Source: Streptomyces nodosus (GTDB lineage: Bacteria > Actinomycetota > Actinomycetes > Streptomycetales > Streptomycetaceae). From it: a DNA stretch of 64,000 nt. The position numbers and the translations under genes were made by a program. Where the stretch lies: positions 930,001-994,000 of the forward strand of contig NZ_CP023747.1 of the NCBI RefSeq assembly GCF_008704995.1, given 5' to 3'. This document shows positions 1-8,094 of the stretch, in pieces; the first letter of the stretch is position 1, and each line of letters opens with the position of its first letter. Below the pieces are notes generated by a model, which saw only the letters and a program-made list of their open reading frames with translations, was not told where the DNA came from and did not search any database.

Positions 1-714
1 TTCCAGGATCTCCATGCCCTCGAACCAGGCCGCGACATCGCTCTGCCGCCGTACCCGCCCCCAGTTGCCCTGGGTCGCCTGGTCCATGAAGCCGGTGACG
101 AAGTCGCGGACCTCGGGGTCCTCGCTGACCAGCTGACACAGCACCATGAAGCTGCCGGGCGCGAGCCGTTCGGCGACCCGGCGGACCAGGGCGGGCGGCC
201 CGTCGGTCTCGCTGTCGGGAATGCAGTGCATCACCGAGTTGAAGAGCACCGCCACCGGCTGGGAGAAGTCGATCAGGCGCCGGGTCTCGGCATGGGAGAA
301 GATCTCTTCCGTGTGCCGCATGTCCGCCTGGATGACGGCGGTGCGCTCGTCCTGCTCCAGCAGGGCCCGGCCGTGCACCAGGACCATCGGGTCGATGTCC
401 ACGTACATCACATGGGCGGTGGGGTCCACGCGCTGGGCGACCTGGTGGACATTGTCCTGGGTGGGCAGGCCGGATCCATGGTCGAGGAACTGCCGGATCC
501 CGTGGTCCTGCGTCAGCGTCCGCACCACCCGTTGCAGAAAGCGCCGGTTGTTCAGGGCGAGGGCACGGGTGCTGGGCACGACCCTGTCCAGCTCCTCGCA
601 GGCCGCCCGGTCGGCCGCGTAGTTGTCCTTGCCGCCCAGGTAGTGGTCGTACATACGGGCGGCCGTCGGCACCGTGGCGTCGATGGATGTGGAGACCTGC
701 CTGCCAGACTGCAT
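1..714 (-). CDS. SAM-dependent methyltransferase, DUF574/SAV2177 type (3' end outside window)
   Basis: The frame is open from an ATG at 714 to the window edge, giving 238 residues without a stop, so the C-terminus is missing. The N-terminus carries the family hallmark RMYDYYLGGKDNY (residues 20-32). It is followed by a Rossmann segment with FLDHGSGLPTQDN and then VMYVDIDPMVL, the usual SAM-binding acidic loop. These features match the S-adenosyl methyltransferase family common in Streptomyces (about 270 residues), so perhaps 30 residues are lost. The substrate is not known for most members. The gene lies downstream of the SGNH hydrolase gene on the same strand, 192 bp away, so shared transcription is possible but not shown. 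Confidence 0.85.
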   Translation of the reverse strand, partial: MQSGRQVSTSIDATVPTAARMYDHYLGGKDNYAADRAACEELDRVVPSTRALALNNRRFLQRVVRTLTQDHGIRQFLDHGSGLPTQDNVHQVAQRVDPTAHVMYVDIDPMVLVHGRALLEQDERTAVIQADMRHTEEIFSHAETRRLIDFSQPVAVLFNSVMHCIPDSETDGPPALVRRVAERLAPGSFMVLCQLVSEDPEVRDFVTGFMDQATQGNWGRVRRQSDVAAWFEGMEILE

Positions 715-906
715 CGTTCTCCCAGATCCGGGCCGCGCCGTCGAAACCGGCTCGGCGGGCGCCCCATCCTAGAGAGCCGGGGAATGCCCGTGCCAGTCCC
801 CGAACGAAGGACACCGGCCGGGCGGCACAGCCGGATCGGGCGTCAACTCGCGTACGGACCACGAGAGTCGGAGCTCCCGCGGCCGTACGCCGGACCTTCG
901 GCGGAC

Positions 907-2256
907 CTATGAGGTCTTCGCCGTGCGGAAGAGCTGGAGGGGCACCGCGGCGGCCAGCTTGCGGTAGCCCTCCGGGGTGAGGTGCAGCCAGTCCCCCACC
1001 TGGAGGCCGGGGCTCAGCCGCCGGACGTCGGAGGGGTCGCGGACCGCGCGGTCGAAGTCGAGGACCGCGTCGAAACGGCCGCTGGTGCGGATCCAGTTGT
1101 TGACCGTCCGCCGGGTGGCCTCCCGCAGCCCGGCCGGATCGTCGTAGCCTTCGTTGCCGCCGAACGGCAGCAGGGTGGCGCCGTACACCTGGATGTCCTG
1201 GGCATGGGCGCGGACGATGATCTGCTCATAGGCGGCGATCAGGTCGTCGGCGACGGCTCGCTGGTCCTTGGCGGTGGCCGGGGCCGTGCCGATGTCGTTG
1301 ACGCCCTCGAAGACGATCAGCCAGTCGACGCCGCTGTGCGCGAGGATGTCACGGTCGAGGCGGGCGAGGGCGTTCGGGCCGAGCCCGTCGTTGAGCACCC
1401 GGTTGCCGCCGGCCGCCTGGTTGAGGACCGCGAGGCCCGCGGTGCCGGAGCCGGTCCGGAAACGGTCGTAGAGCTGGTCGGGCCAGCGGTCGTTGCCGTT
1501 GGTGGTGGAACCCCGGCCGTCCGTGAGGGAGTCACCGAGGACCGCGGCGGCCGCGCCGGCGCGGCCGGGGACGACCTCGACGTCGCTGAGCAGATACCAG
1601 TGGTCCACCGGGGTGGCCCCGGGCAGGTCCTTGTCCCGGGTGTGGTCGCCCGTCACCAGGTACGAGGTGGTGCGGGAACCCGGGTGGGAGGTGAGGTCGA
1701 GAGACTGCTGCCCGGTGGCCAGATAGGCCGTCACCGTCAGATTGGAACCGGGCCGCAGGGTGAAGTCGAGGGGGTCGGACACCATCTGGGCCCCGGCCGG
1801 GACGGTGACCGACTGCCGCCCGGAGAACGTCACCTGCCGTGTCGTGGCCGGCTGGATCGCGTCGACGCCCGCCCGGCCGTTCAGCGGCAGCGCCACGGAC
1901 ACCCGGGTGATCGGCAGCGCGGTGGTGCCGAAGGCGTTGGAGAAGCGGAGCCGGATCCGGGAGCCTCCGGCGGTGACATGCACCGTCTGCCGCAGAGTGG
2001 TGTCCACCAGGACGGAGTCCCGGCCCGTGAAGGGCTCGGGCGGCATGTTGCCGGGCTCCGTGAGCTGCGGCATCGCCGTCCAGGTGTCGACCCAGCCGCG
2101 GTCGGCCCGGGAGGCGGCGGCAGGGGTGTCGGTGTGCCGTTCCGCGGCGCCGACCACGCCCGACGTGGTGACGAGCGAGAGCGCGAGGACGCTCGCGGCG
2201 ACCAGTTGGCCTCGGGAGACTCGGCTCCACGACGACACGGTTCTCAGCGGGTTCAC
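907..2256 (-). CDS. Secreted SGNH/GDSL-family hydrolase
   Basis: A 449-residue esterase/lipase-like protein. I chose the GTG at 2256 because AGAGGAAAGG lies about 10 nt upstream; the frame stays open to 2325. Residues 1-38 form a Sec signal peptide (hydrophobic core LVAASVLALSLV, cleavage near GAA). After a beta-rich N-terminal domain comes SGNH block I, GDSLTDG (Ser243), then block III GVNDIGT and block V DWLHLTPEGY, which supplies the Asp/His pair. The length fits the two-domain secreted Streptomyces SGNH hydrolases that act on acyl or acetyl esters, possibly polysaccharide side chains. Pectate lyases nearby would fit a role in plant cell-wall deacetylation, but that is inference. Confidence 0.88.
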   Translation of the reverse strand: MNPLRTVSSWSRVSRGQLVAASVLALSLVTTSGVVGAAERHTDTPAAASRADRGWVDTWTAMPQLTEPGNMPPEPFTGRDSVLVDTTLRQTVHVTAGGSRIRLRFSNAFGTTALPITRVSVALPLNGRAGVDAIQPATTRQVTFSGRQSVTVPAGAQMVSDPLDFTLRPGSNLTVTAYLATGQQSLDLTSHPGSRTTSYLVTGDHTRDKDLPGATPVDHWYLLSDVEVVPGRAGAAAAVLGDSLTDGRGSTTNGNDRWPDQLYDRFRTGSGTAGLAVLNQAAGGNRVLNDGLGPNALARLDRDILAHSGVDWLIVFEGVNDIGTAPATAKDQRAVADDLIAAYEQIIVRAHAQDIQVYGATLLPFGGNEGYDDPAGLREATRRTVNNWIRTSGRFDAVLDFDRAVRDPSDVRRLSPGLQVGDWLHLTPEGYRKLAAAVPLQLFRTAKTS

Positions 2257-2349
2257 GGGCAAGGTGCCTTTCCTCTGGGAGACGGTGTACCGGAGGTGCG
2301 TGCCGGAGGTTGCCCGCGCGCGCATCCGGGGTGGTGCGGTTCCGTTCGG

Positions 2350-2543
2350 TCAGCCGAGCATGCCGGACGTGCCGTCGGGCGCGAAGGACATGCGGCGGCG
2401 GCGCCCCGGCAGCCGGCCTGACACCCGATGCTCACGCCGGTGTCCGGGGCGATGGTGCCGTCGTACGAGACGTTCACCGCGGTCACGGTCGAGCCGGAGG
2501 AGGTGGAGGTGGAGGTGGCGTTCCGGCCCGAGGTGACCCGCGG
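2350..2543 (-). pseudogene. Decayed C-terminal fragment of a CBM2 (cellulose-binding) domain
   Basis: On the minus strand one frame reads GSTVTAVNVSYDGTIAPDTG (from about 2488), then VSIGCQA. This closely follows the CBM2 pattern of SGSTVTA, then SYNGTIAPG, then SFGFQ. The frame then breaks within a GCC/CGC run near 2400. The next frame continues as MSFAPDGTSGMLG and stop, the expected CBM2 ending (SFALNGTAC-like). Near residues normally FGFQA and GTAC, conserved aromatic and cysteine positions have changed, so the fragment looks unselected. No catalytic domain remains upstream, so this is a truncated and frameshifted relic. The match is by eye; a profile search would settle it. Confidence 0.6.
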
Positions 2544-2661
2544 GCCGCGGTGAGAGGACGGGCGTCATGGTCGACCGGCTCGGCGCCGATGCGCACGGCA
2601 CATCGGCGTCGAGGACCATCGGGCGTCGACGGGAAGCATCGTGGCATGAACACGCTCCCCA

Positions 2662-2675
2662 TGGAAGCGCTCCCA
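2662..2675. promoter_or_regulatory. CebR-type operator (one mismatch)
   Basis: TGGAAGCGCTCCCA differs by one base from the 14-bp CebR box TGGGAGCGCTCCCA, which governs cellulase and cellobiose-uptake genes in Streptomyces. It sits upstream of the CBM2 relic when read on the minus strand, as expected for a lost cellulase gene. No intact gene clearly uses it now; the VOC gene starts 180 bp away on the other strand. Confidence 0.6.
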
Positions 2676-2735
2676 CTTCATTGGGCGGAGGGACTTCCCC
2701 ACCCGCGCCGACCACCCGCACCCGGGCCCTGACCT

Positions 2736-2746
2736 CGAAAGTTTCG
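2736..2746. promoter_or_regulatory. CGAAAGTTTCG palindrome (xylan-regulon type)
   Basis: Perfect 11-bp palindrome identical to the element at the bxlE promoter (35152-35162). Here it lies upstream of the CebR box and CBM2 relic on the minus strand and about 110 bp before the VOC gene on the plus strand. It is probably a leftover operator of the deleted glycoside hydrolase gene. Confidence 0.5.
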
Positions 2747-2854
2747 CCCGGAGCCTTCCCTGCGGCCCTCCTGCGCGGCATGGCCGCGAAGCTCGTCATC
2801 ACCAGCGGCAAGAAGAGGGGCCGGCACCCACCGGTCCTGTCTATGCTCAGGCTC

Positions 2855-3208
2855 ATGGCACTGGAATGGGAACAGATCATCGTCGACTCCGCCGACCCCG
2901 TCGCTCTCGGGCGCTGGTGGGCCGAGGCTCTCGGCTGGGTGGTGGTCGACGAATCCGAGGAGATCATCGAGATCCGGCCTGAACCGGACCGGATGCCGGG
3001 GCTGCTCTTCGTGCCTGTCCCCGAGGGCAAGACGTCGAAGAACCGGCTCCACCCCGACTTCCGCCCCGACGACCAGGAGGCCGAGGTCACCCGGCTGCTC
3101 TCCCTCGGCGCCCGGCGTGCCGACACCGTGCAGGACGAGCAGCACTGGGTGACCCTCCTCGACCCGGAGGGCAACGAGTTCTGCGTACTGAGTGAGCGGA
3201 AGAGCTGA
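2855..3208 (+). CDS. VOC-family (glyoxalase/bleomycin resistance-like) protein
   Basis: A 117-residue single-domain protein. It opens with WEQIIVDSADPVALGRWWAE, a typical first beta-alpha-beta unit of the glyoxalase-like fold. It ends with HWVTLLDPEGNEFCVLSE, the conserved metal-site strand (Glu in NEFC). These small Streptomyces proteins are annotated as glyoxalase-like with no known substrate. An alternative ATG lies 12 bases earlier (2843); no strong ribosome site separates the two. The conserved family sequence begins at or just after MALEWEQ, which favours 2855. Confidence 0.85.
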   Translation: MALEWEQIIVDSADPVALGRWWAEALGWVVVDESEEIIEIRPEPDRMPGLLFVPVPEGKTSKNRLHPDFRPDDQEAEVTRLLSLGARRADTVQDEQHWVTLLDPEGNEFCVLSERKS

Positions 3209-3654
3209 GCGGAAGCACTGGCGGAAGCACTGAGCGGAGCCCGGGCAGTCGTCCGGGGCCCCGACGTCCCACACGGCAACACGGACGGCATTGACACGGA
3301 AGCCGGATGGCGGTGGCGCCGCGCACCGGAGCGGGTCGGCACCGCCGGGTTCGTGCCGCGCGAGTTCCCGTTCTCCTGCCCGGACCGTCCTGCGGTTCTC
3401 TGACCTACGCGGCACGACGCCGCGACGGCCCAGCCCGAGATCATCTCATGGCGGGTTCGGAGCGTGCCCGGGTCACACCCCTCCTTCCGGCGAGGCACGG
3501 CACCCCCTTTCGCGGCCATGGGTCGCGGCGTCCGGGGCTGCCGTGCGGCCGGACCACACTTCGCCGACGTAGCGGGTCATCAGTCGGCACCTGCCGCACT
3601 CACGGCATCCTCCTCGCGCTCCGGGAGCGACCGAAAAGCGTTCTGCGCAAAGCG
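3209..3654. other. Gene-free stretch
   Basis: I see no convincing gene, RNA or repeat in these bases. The open frames here have no recognisable domain and no ribosome site. The stretch leads into the pectate lyase promoter. Confidence 0.5.
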
Positions 3655-3683
3655 TTGACCAGAAAGCGCTTACCCCTTACGTT
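3655..3683 (+). promoter_or_regulatory. Pectate lyase operon promoter with operator in the spacer
   Basis: TTGACC (3655-3660) and TACGTT (3678-3683) are separated by exactly 17 bp, a good match to the Streptomyces principal sigma consensus. The spacer contains AAGCGCTT (3664-3671), a perfect 8-bp palindrome with the CG core typical of LacI-family operators. A repressor bound there would block the polymerase directly. The predicted start site is near 3690, which leaves a leader of about 190 nt before the PL1 start. Confidence 0.6.
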
Positions 3684-3714
3684 CCCGTTCAGCAGCGTGA
3701 CCCAACTGCCGTAC

Positions 3715-3726
3715 CTCGTATACGAG
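3715..3726. promoter_or_regulatory. CTCGTATACGAG palindrome, candidate GntR-type operator
   Basis: Perfect 12-bp palindrome with a GTATAC core, about 25 bp downstream of the predicted transcription start of the pectate lyase operon. GntR regulators of the FadR/UxuR type, which often respond to uronates, favour such cores. No GntR gene is in the window, so the regulator would act from elsewhere. Confidence 0.5.
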
Positions 3727-3883
3727 ATGACAGATATCGGAACCCGAGCGACCTGGGGAAGTGCACTCCTCGGGGCGTTGCATCCGCTTGATCCCCCCAC
3801 GCTGTATGCGCGCAAGGTTCCACATGACGTACGTCGTTCACACTCCTGACCATCGGAACGCTTCCCGAAGGGACACCCCCCGC

Positions 3884-4861
3884 ATGCGTACCGTGCCCTC
3901 ACGTACACCTTCCCGCCGAGGAGTTCTCACGGCTGCGGCCTCGGTCGCCCTCGCCGTCACCGTCGGGCTCGCCCTGCCGCAGTCCGCCGGTGCGGCCGAG
4001 TCCGCTCCGATCGGGTTCGGCGCGGGGACGACCGGCGGCGGCAGCGCCTCCGCCGTCACCGTCTCCACGCTCGACGCCTTCAAGTCCGCCGTCACCGGCA
4101 GCTCGGCCAAGGTGGTCAAGGTCAACGGACTGATCTCGCTGAGCGGTCAGGTCGACATCGGCGCCAACACCACGGTCCTGGGCGTCGGTTCGTCCTCCGG
4201 ATTCACCGGCGGCGGACTGCGGCTGAAGAACGTGTCCAATGTCGTCGTCCGCAACCTGAACCTCAGCAAGGCCGTCGGCACGGACTCCATCACCGTGCAG
4301 GCCTCGACCAAGGTGTGGATCGACCACAACACGCTGTCGTCCGACCGCGACCACGGCAAGGACTACTACGACGGGCTGGTCGACGTCAGCCACGGCTCCG
4401 ACTACGTCACCGTGTCCTGGAACGTCTTCAAGGACCACTACAAGGGCTCGCTCGTGGGCCACAGCGACAACAACGCGAGCGAGGACACCGGGCATCTGCG
4501 GGTGACGTACCACCACAACTACTTCGACAACGTCAACTCACGGATCCCCAGCCTGCGTTTCGGCACCGGGCACTTCTACGACAACTATGTCGTCGGGGCC
4601 GAGACCGCCGTGCACTCGCGGATGGGCGCCCAGATGCTCGTCGAGAACAACGTCTTCCGCAGCACCAAGGTCGCCGTGACGACCAACCGGGACAGCAAGG
4701 TGGACGGCTACGCGAATCTGACGGGCAACGACCTCGGCGGGGCCACGACCGAGATCTCCCAGGTGGGCACCTTCACCAAGGCGCCCTACAGCTACACCGC
4801 CGAGCCCGCCTCCTCCGTCGTCACCTCGGTGACCTCCGGCGCCGGCACCGGAAAGCTCTGA
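3884..4861 (+). CDS. Secreted pectate lyase, polysaccharide lyase family 1
   Basis: A 325-residue secreted enzyme that cleaves polygalacturonate by beta-elimination with Ca2+. The start at 3884 is preceded by GAAGGGA. The signal peptide contains a twin-arginine (PSRRGVLTAA, residues 9-18) and ends near AGAAES, so Tat export is plausible. The parallel beta-helix carries the PL1 hallmarks WIDHNTLSSD (145-154) and DGLVDVSHGSDYVTVSWN (163-180), which bind calcium, and RIPSLRFG (220-227), which holds the catalytic arginine region. The length is normal for the family. The PL3 gene follows 31 bp downstream, so the two are almost certainly cotranscribed from the promoter at 3655. Confidence 0.93.
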   Translation: MRTVPSRTPSRRGVLTAAASVALAVTVGLALPQSAGAAESAPIGFGAGTTGGGSASAVTVSTLDAFKSAVTGSSAKVVKVNGLISLSGQVDIGANTTVLGVGSSSGFTGGGLRLKNVSNVVVRNLNLSKAVGTDSITVQASTKVWIDHNTLSSDRDHGKDYYDGLVDVSHGSDYVTVSWNVFKDHYKGSLVGHSDNNASEDTGHLRVTYHHNYFDNVNSRIPSLRFGTGHFYDNYVVGAETAVHSRMGAQMLVENNVFRSTKVAVTTNRDSKVDGYANLTGNDLGGATTEISQVGTFTKAPYSYTAEPASSVVTSVTSGAGTGKL

Positions 4862-4892
4862 CCACCCCCACCGCACCAGAAGGAGTCGCCCC

Positions 4893-5705
4893 ATGAGGCC
4901 ACCCGTACGCCGGCGCGCCCGCACCCGCGCGCTGACCGGCACCCTCGCCGCCCTCGGCATCACCTGCGCCACCTTCATGGCCGACGGCATGGCCGGCACC
5001 GCCAGCGCCCTGCCCTCCTGGCCGACGGCCACCAAGAGCGTGGCTGTCAGCTCCACGATCGCCGTCTCGGGGACCTACGACGGCGGTCTCCAGCGCTACT
5101 ACGGCAGCGGAAGTCTCGGCGACGGCGGCCAGTCGGAGAGCCAGTCCCCGGTCTTCAACCTCGCCGACGGCGCGGTCCTCAAGAACGTCATCATCGGCGT
5201 CCCCGGGGCCGACGGCATCCACTGCGCGGGCAGCTGCACCCTGCAGAACGTCTGGTGGGAGGACGTCGGTGAGGACGCCGCCACCTTCAAGGGCACCTCG
5301 TCCTCGGCGACATACACCGTGACCGGCGGCGGCGCCCGGAAGGCCTCGGACAAGGTGTTCCAGTTCAACGGCGCCGGCAAGCTGACCGTGACCGGCGGAT
5401 TCCAGGTGTCGGACTTCGGCAAGCTGGTCCGCTCCTGCGGCAACTGCAAGACGCAGTACAAGCGCACCGTCGTCGTCAACGACGTCGATGTCACCGCTCC
5501 CGGCAAGATGATCGTCGGCGTCAACCAGAACTACGGCGACTCGGCCACGCTGACCAAGATCCGGATCCACGGAGACAGCAGCAAGAAGATCAAGATCTGT
5601 GCCCGCTACCAGGGCAACAACACCGGCGCCGAACCCACCGAGCTCGGCAACGGCGCCGACGGCACCTACTGCAAGTTCAACACGTCCGACATCACCTACG
5701 GCTGA
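4893..5705 (+). CDS. Secreted pectate lyase, polysaccharide lyase family 3
   Basis: A 270-residue secreted lyase. AGAAGGAG ten bases ahead of the ATG marks the start. Residues 1-39 form a Sec signal peptide. The mature part has the PL3 signatures GVPGADGIHCAGSCTLQNVW (108-127) and WWEDVGEDAATFKG, with many Asn/Asp ladders of the small right-handed beta-helix and paired cysteines (SCGNCKTQYK). PL3 enzymes are Ca2+-dependent endo-pectate lyases. Following the PL1 gene by 31 bp, it forms an operon encoding two structurally distinct lyases that attack the same polymer. A strong hairpin terminator follows the stop. Confidence 0.93.
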   Translation: MRPPVRRRARTRALTGTLAALGITCATFMADGMAGTASALPSWPTATKSVAVSSTIAVSGTYDGGLQRYYGSGSLGDGGQSESQSPVFNLADGAVLKNVIIGVPGADGIHCAGSCTLQNVWWEDVGEDAATFKGTSSSATYTVTGGGARKASDKVFQFNGAGKLTVTGGFQVSDFGKLVRSCGNCKTQYKRTVVVNDVDVTAPGKMIVGVNQNYGDSATLTKIRIHGDSSKKIKICARYQGNNTGAEPTELGNGADGTYCKFNTSDITYG

Positions 5706-5712
5706 GCCCGGC

Positions 5713-5756
5713 GGACGGTGGTACGCGGCACCCGGCACGGGCCCGTACCACCGTCC
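5713..5756 (+). terminator. Hairpin terminator after the pectate lyase operon
   Basis: Perfect 13-bp stem (5713-5725 with 5744-5756) and an 18-nt loop, 8 nt after the PL3 stop codon. It lies between convergent genes and could serve both strands. Confidence 0.7.
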
Positions 5757-5822
5757 TCGGCCGTCCCGGCCCGGACCGCGGCCGGACCGGGCGACCGGCC
5801 GCCGCGGGTACCGGAAGGCGCT

Positions 5823-6380
5823 TCAGCTCTGTCCTCGCTCCGCCTGTTCACGCAGGAACACGGCGATCTGGCCCATCAGGCCCTCGGGGGCGCCGTCGGC
5901 GCGGGTGTCCGTGCCGGGCGGGCCGTCCGGCGCGGGCAGACCGCCGGACCACAGATATCGGTCGGCCCAGTCGTCGTCCGCCTTCAGCTGCACCTGGATG
6001 TCGACGACGTTCAGGGAGGACTCCGGCGCGGCGGCGTACAGCACGGCGGTCACGCGCCGCAGCGGATAGAGGTCGAAGCCCTCGACGAACCGTGAGTTGC
6101 GCCAGTCCAGGAATGCGCTCTCACCGTCCGTGCCGACCCGGATGTCGAACTGGCCGTCCTCCAGATGGACACCGACCGGTTTTCCCATGCGGTTCTCCAC
6201 GGTCACCCGGAAGCGGAAATAGGTCAGACCCTCGGCGGCCCCGTCACGCCCGTGCGGCGGCTCGGCCTTTTCCAGGCCATGGACACGGACACGCAGACCG
6301 GCATGCTCGTCCGCATATTCCTGCCAGTCGCCGATCACATTGGGCTCGCGCACTGTCCACCTCTCCGCTTCCGCCGCCAT
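5823..6380 (-). CDS. Conserved hypothetical protein, beta-rich
   Basis: A 185-residue protein that I do not recognise. I chose the ATG at 6380 (MAAEAERWTVRE) because GATAGGAAAC precedes it and the added upstream residues look non-coding; the open frame reaches 6458. The centre has alternating hydrophobic strands (YFRFRVTVENRMGKPVGVHL, FDLYPLRRVTAVLYAA) resembling the immunoglobulin-like DUF4352 fold, but there is no lipobox or signal peptide. The C-terminus reads GLMGQIAVFLREQAERG. The gene is convergent with the pectate lyase operon and divergent from the membrane protein at 6596. A 29-bp dyad (6444-6472) lies in the shared upstream region. Confidence 0.75.
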   Translation of the reverse strand: MAAEAERWTVREPNVIGDWQEYADEHAGLRVRVHGLEKAEPPHGRDGAAEGLTYFRFRVTVENRMGKPVGVHLEDGQFDIRVGTDGESAFLDWRNSRFVEGFDLYPLRRVTAVLYAAAPESSLNVVDIQVQLKADDDWADRYLWSGGLPAPDGPPGTDTRADGAPEGLMGQIAVFLREQAERGQS

Positions 6381-6443
6381 GTTTCCTATCCACGCGTGCA
6401 ACACAGTGTCAAATGCGTCGTACACCCCATGGGCAGCGGATTT

Positions 6444-6472
6444 GCATCGCTTGATCACCGATCAAGCGATGC
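6444..6472. promoter_or_regulatory. 29-bp perfect dyad between divergent genes
   Basis: GCATCGCTTGATC (6444-6456), three bases, then its exact reverse complement (6460-6472). The site lies 64 bp before the 5823-6380 gene and 124 bp before the gene at 6596, with lower GC than its surroundings. Size and symmetry suit a dimeric repressor such as a TetR-family protein. A short hairpin is the other reading. Confidence 0.5.
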
Positions 6473-6595
6473 GCAGCACCGATCCCCCCGAGGGGTTCCG
6501 ACGGGGCACGGCACACGTGTCGCAGATCACGTCCGCCCCGGCCCTGAGCTGGGGTCCGGCCGTACGCCTTGGTGACGGCTGGCACACTGCACGCC

Positions 6596-7096
6596 ATGAC
6601 CCCGATCACACCCGCCCGTGCCCTGCTGCTGCTCACCGTCGGCCTGGTCTGCCTGATCACCGCGAGCGGGGCACTGATCGGCGCGCTGTTCGGCGGTGTC
6701 CGGGGCGCCCTTCTCGCCGCGGGGTGCGCGGGTGCGGCGGGCACGCTAGGTGCCCTCTTCGTCCGCCGGCGTGCGCTGAGGCACTTCGCGGCGGCCCAGC
6801 GGGAGGCCGGCATCCGCGGCTACGCCGAGGGGATCGCACACGGGGTGCTGCTCCATGTCGCCGCCTACGAGGCCGCGGTCTTCCCGCGCACGGGGCCCAC
6901 CGGGGTCGCCGCCGAGGAGCGCGCCGCCCGACGCACCCTCGCCTATCGGATGGCGGCGCTGGACGAGGTGCCCCGGCTGGTCAGAGAGGCCGCCGCGGAC
7001 GCACTGGCCGTCCTCGACGCGGCCGACCGGGCCGGCGCCGAGCAGGCCCTGGCCCAACTCGCCACCGTCGTACGGCAGGAGTACACCCGCCCCTGA
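6596..7096 (+). CDS. Small membrane protein of unknown function
   Basis: A 166-residue protein starting MTPITPARALLLLTVGLVCL. Two adjacent hydrophobic helices (about residues 8-30 and 34-56) are followed by a charged, alanine-rich cytoplasmic region of helical character. I chose the ATG at 6596 because the first membrane helix follows immediately; the frame extends upstream to 6569. No family is recognised. The gene stands alone between a divergent hypothetical gene and the oxidoreductase gene 104 bp downstream. Confidence 0.65.
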   Translation: MTPITPARALLLLTVGLVCLITASGALIGALFGGVRGALLAAGCAGAAGTLGALFVRRRALRHFAAAQREAGIRGYAEGIAHGVLLHVAAYEAAVFPRTGPTGVAAEERAARRTLAYRMAALDEVPRLVREAAADALAVLDAADRAGAEQALAQLATVVRQEYTRP

Positions 7097-7200
7097 ACGG
7101 CAGGCCCCACGGTGCGACGGGGACCGGTCGGCCGTGTCCGGCCGGTCCCCTCGCCGAGGCGCTCTCGCCAAGTCCGTGAAGTCATGATGGAGTTCCCTCC

Positions 7201-8094
7201 ATGACGGACATCTCGCAGCCATGGAACGGGGAACCGGTGCGGGTCGGGCTGGTCGGGGCCGGCCCCTGGGCGCGCGCCGTGCACGCACGGGTGCTGGCGG
7301 CCGGACCCGAGACCCGGCTGACGGCGGTGTGGGCGCGCCGCGAGGAGGCGGCCCGCGAGATCGCCACGCCGTACGGTGCCGCGGTGGCCGCCGGGTTCGA
7401 GGAACTCCTCGACAGCTGTGAGGCGGTGGCCTTCTCGGTCCCCCCGGCGGTCCAGGCGGAGTTGGCGTTGCGGGCGGCCAAGGCGGGCAAGGCCCTGCTG
7501 CTGGAGAAGCCGCTCGGCGCGGATCTGCCGTCGGCGCGACGGCTGGCCGACGCGATCGAGGAGGCCGGGCTCGTCAGTCAGCTCGTCCTGAGCAACCGTT
7601 ACCATCCGGCCGCGCGACGGTTCCTGGCCGCCGCACATGACCTGGAGATCTACGGTGCGCGCTCGCAGGGGCTGAGCGCCGCCTTCCTGGGCGGGGACTT
7701 CACCACCCCCTGGCGGCTGGAGCACGGGGCGCTGCTCGATGTGGGGCCGCATCTGCTCGATCTGCTGGACGCGGCGATCGGTCCCATCGAGCGGGTGCGG
7801 GGCGTCGGCGACCCCCGCCGATGGATCGAACTCACCTGCGAACACGCCAGCGGGGCGGTCAGTCAGTGCTCGTTGTCCGGCTCGGTGAACGTCCCGGACG
7901 GCGGCACCCGTATCGAGCTCTTCGGACCGCAGCCCCCGCTGGTGTACGACACGGCCGAGCTGGGCCCCGAGGAGCCCTGGCCGGTACTGCGCCGGGAGTT
8001 CGCCACCGCCGTGCGCAGCGGGGTGTCCGGTGAGCTGGACGCTCGGCGCGGGCTACGGCTCCAGGAGCTGATCGCGCAGGCCGCCCCGGCCTAG
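7201..8094 (+). CDS. Gfo/Idh/MocA-family NAD(P)-dependent oxidoreductase
   Basis: A 297-residue dehydrogenase of the inositol/glucose-fructose oxidoreductase superfamily. The Rossmann motif VGLVGAGPWARAVHARVL is at residues 14-31, and LLLEKPLGADL holds the family EKP motif with the catalytic lysine. Substrates are usually sugars, inositols or their derivatives. The C-terminal beta-sheet domain is a little shorter than usual (members are typically 330-380 residues), but the reading frame is intact. The second half contains the expected HGALLDVGPHLLDLLDAAIG segment. The neighbours give no pathway link. Confidence 0.85.
   Translation: MTDISQPWNGEPVRVGLVGAGPWARAVHARVLAAGPETRLTAVWARREEAAREIATPYGAAVAAGFEELLDSCEAVAFSVPPAVQAELALRAAKAGKALLLEKPLGADLPSARRLADAIEEAGLVSQLVLSNRYHPAARRFLAAAHDLEIYGARSQGLSAAFLGGDFTTPWRLEHGALLDVGPHLLDLLDAAIGPIERVRGVGDPRRWIELTCEHASGAVSQCSLSGSVNVPDGGTRIELFGPQPPLVYDTAELGPEEPWPVLRREFATAVRSGVSGELDARRGLRLQELIAQAAPA

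Larger units (their letters stand above)
2257..2854. other. Gene-free stretch with relic CBM2 gene and two operator-like palindromes
   Basis: No intact gene is supported across these 598 bases. On the minus strand the stretch reads like a deleted glycoside hydrolase gene: two operator-like palindromes (2736-2746 and 2662-2675), then a decayed CBM2 C-terminus (2350-2543). The individual parts are listed separately. Confidence 0.6.

Noticed and set aside
982-2421. Long plus-strand frame opposite the SGNH hydrolase
   Set aside because: Repetitive Gly/Val/Asp composition typical of antisense frames in high-GC genes; no domain or ribosome site.
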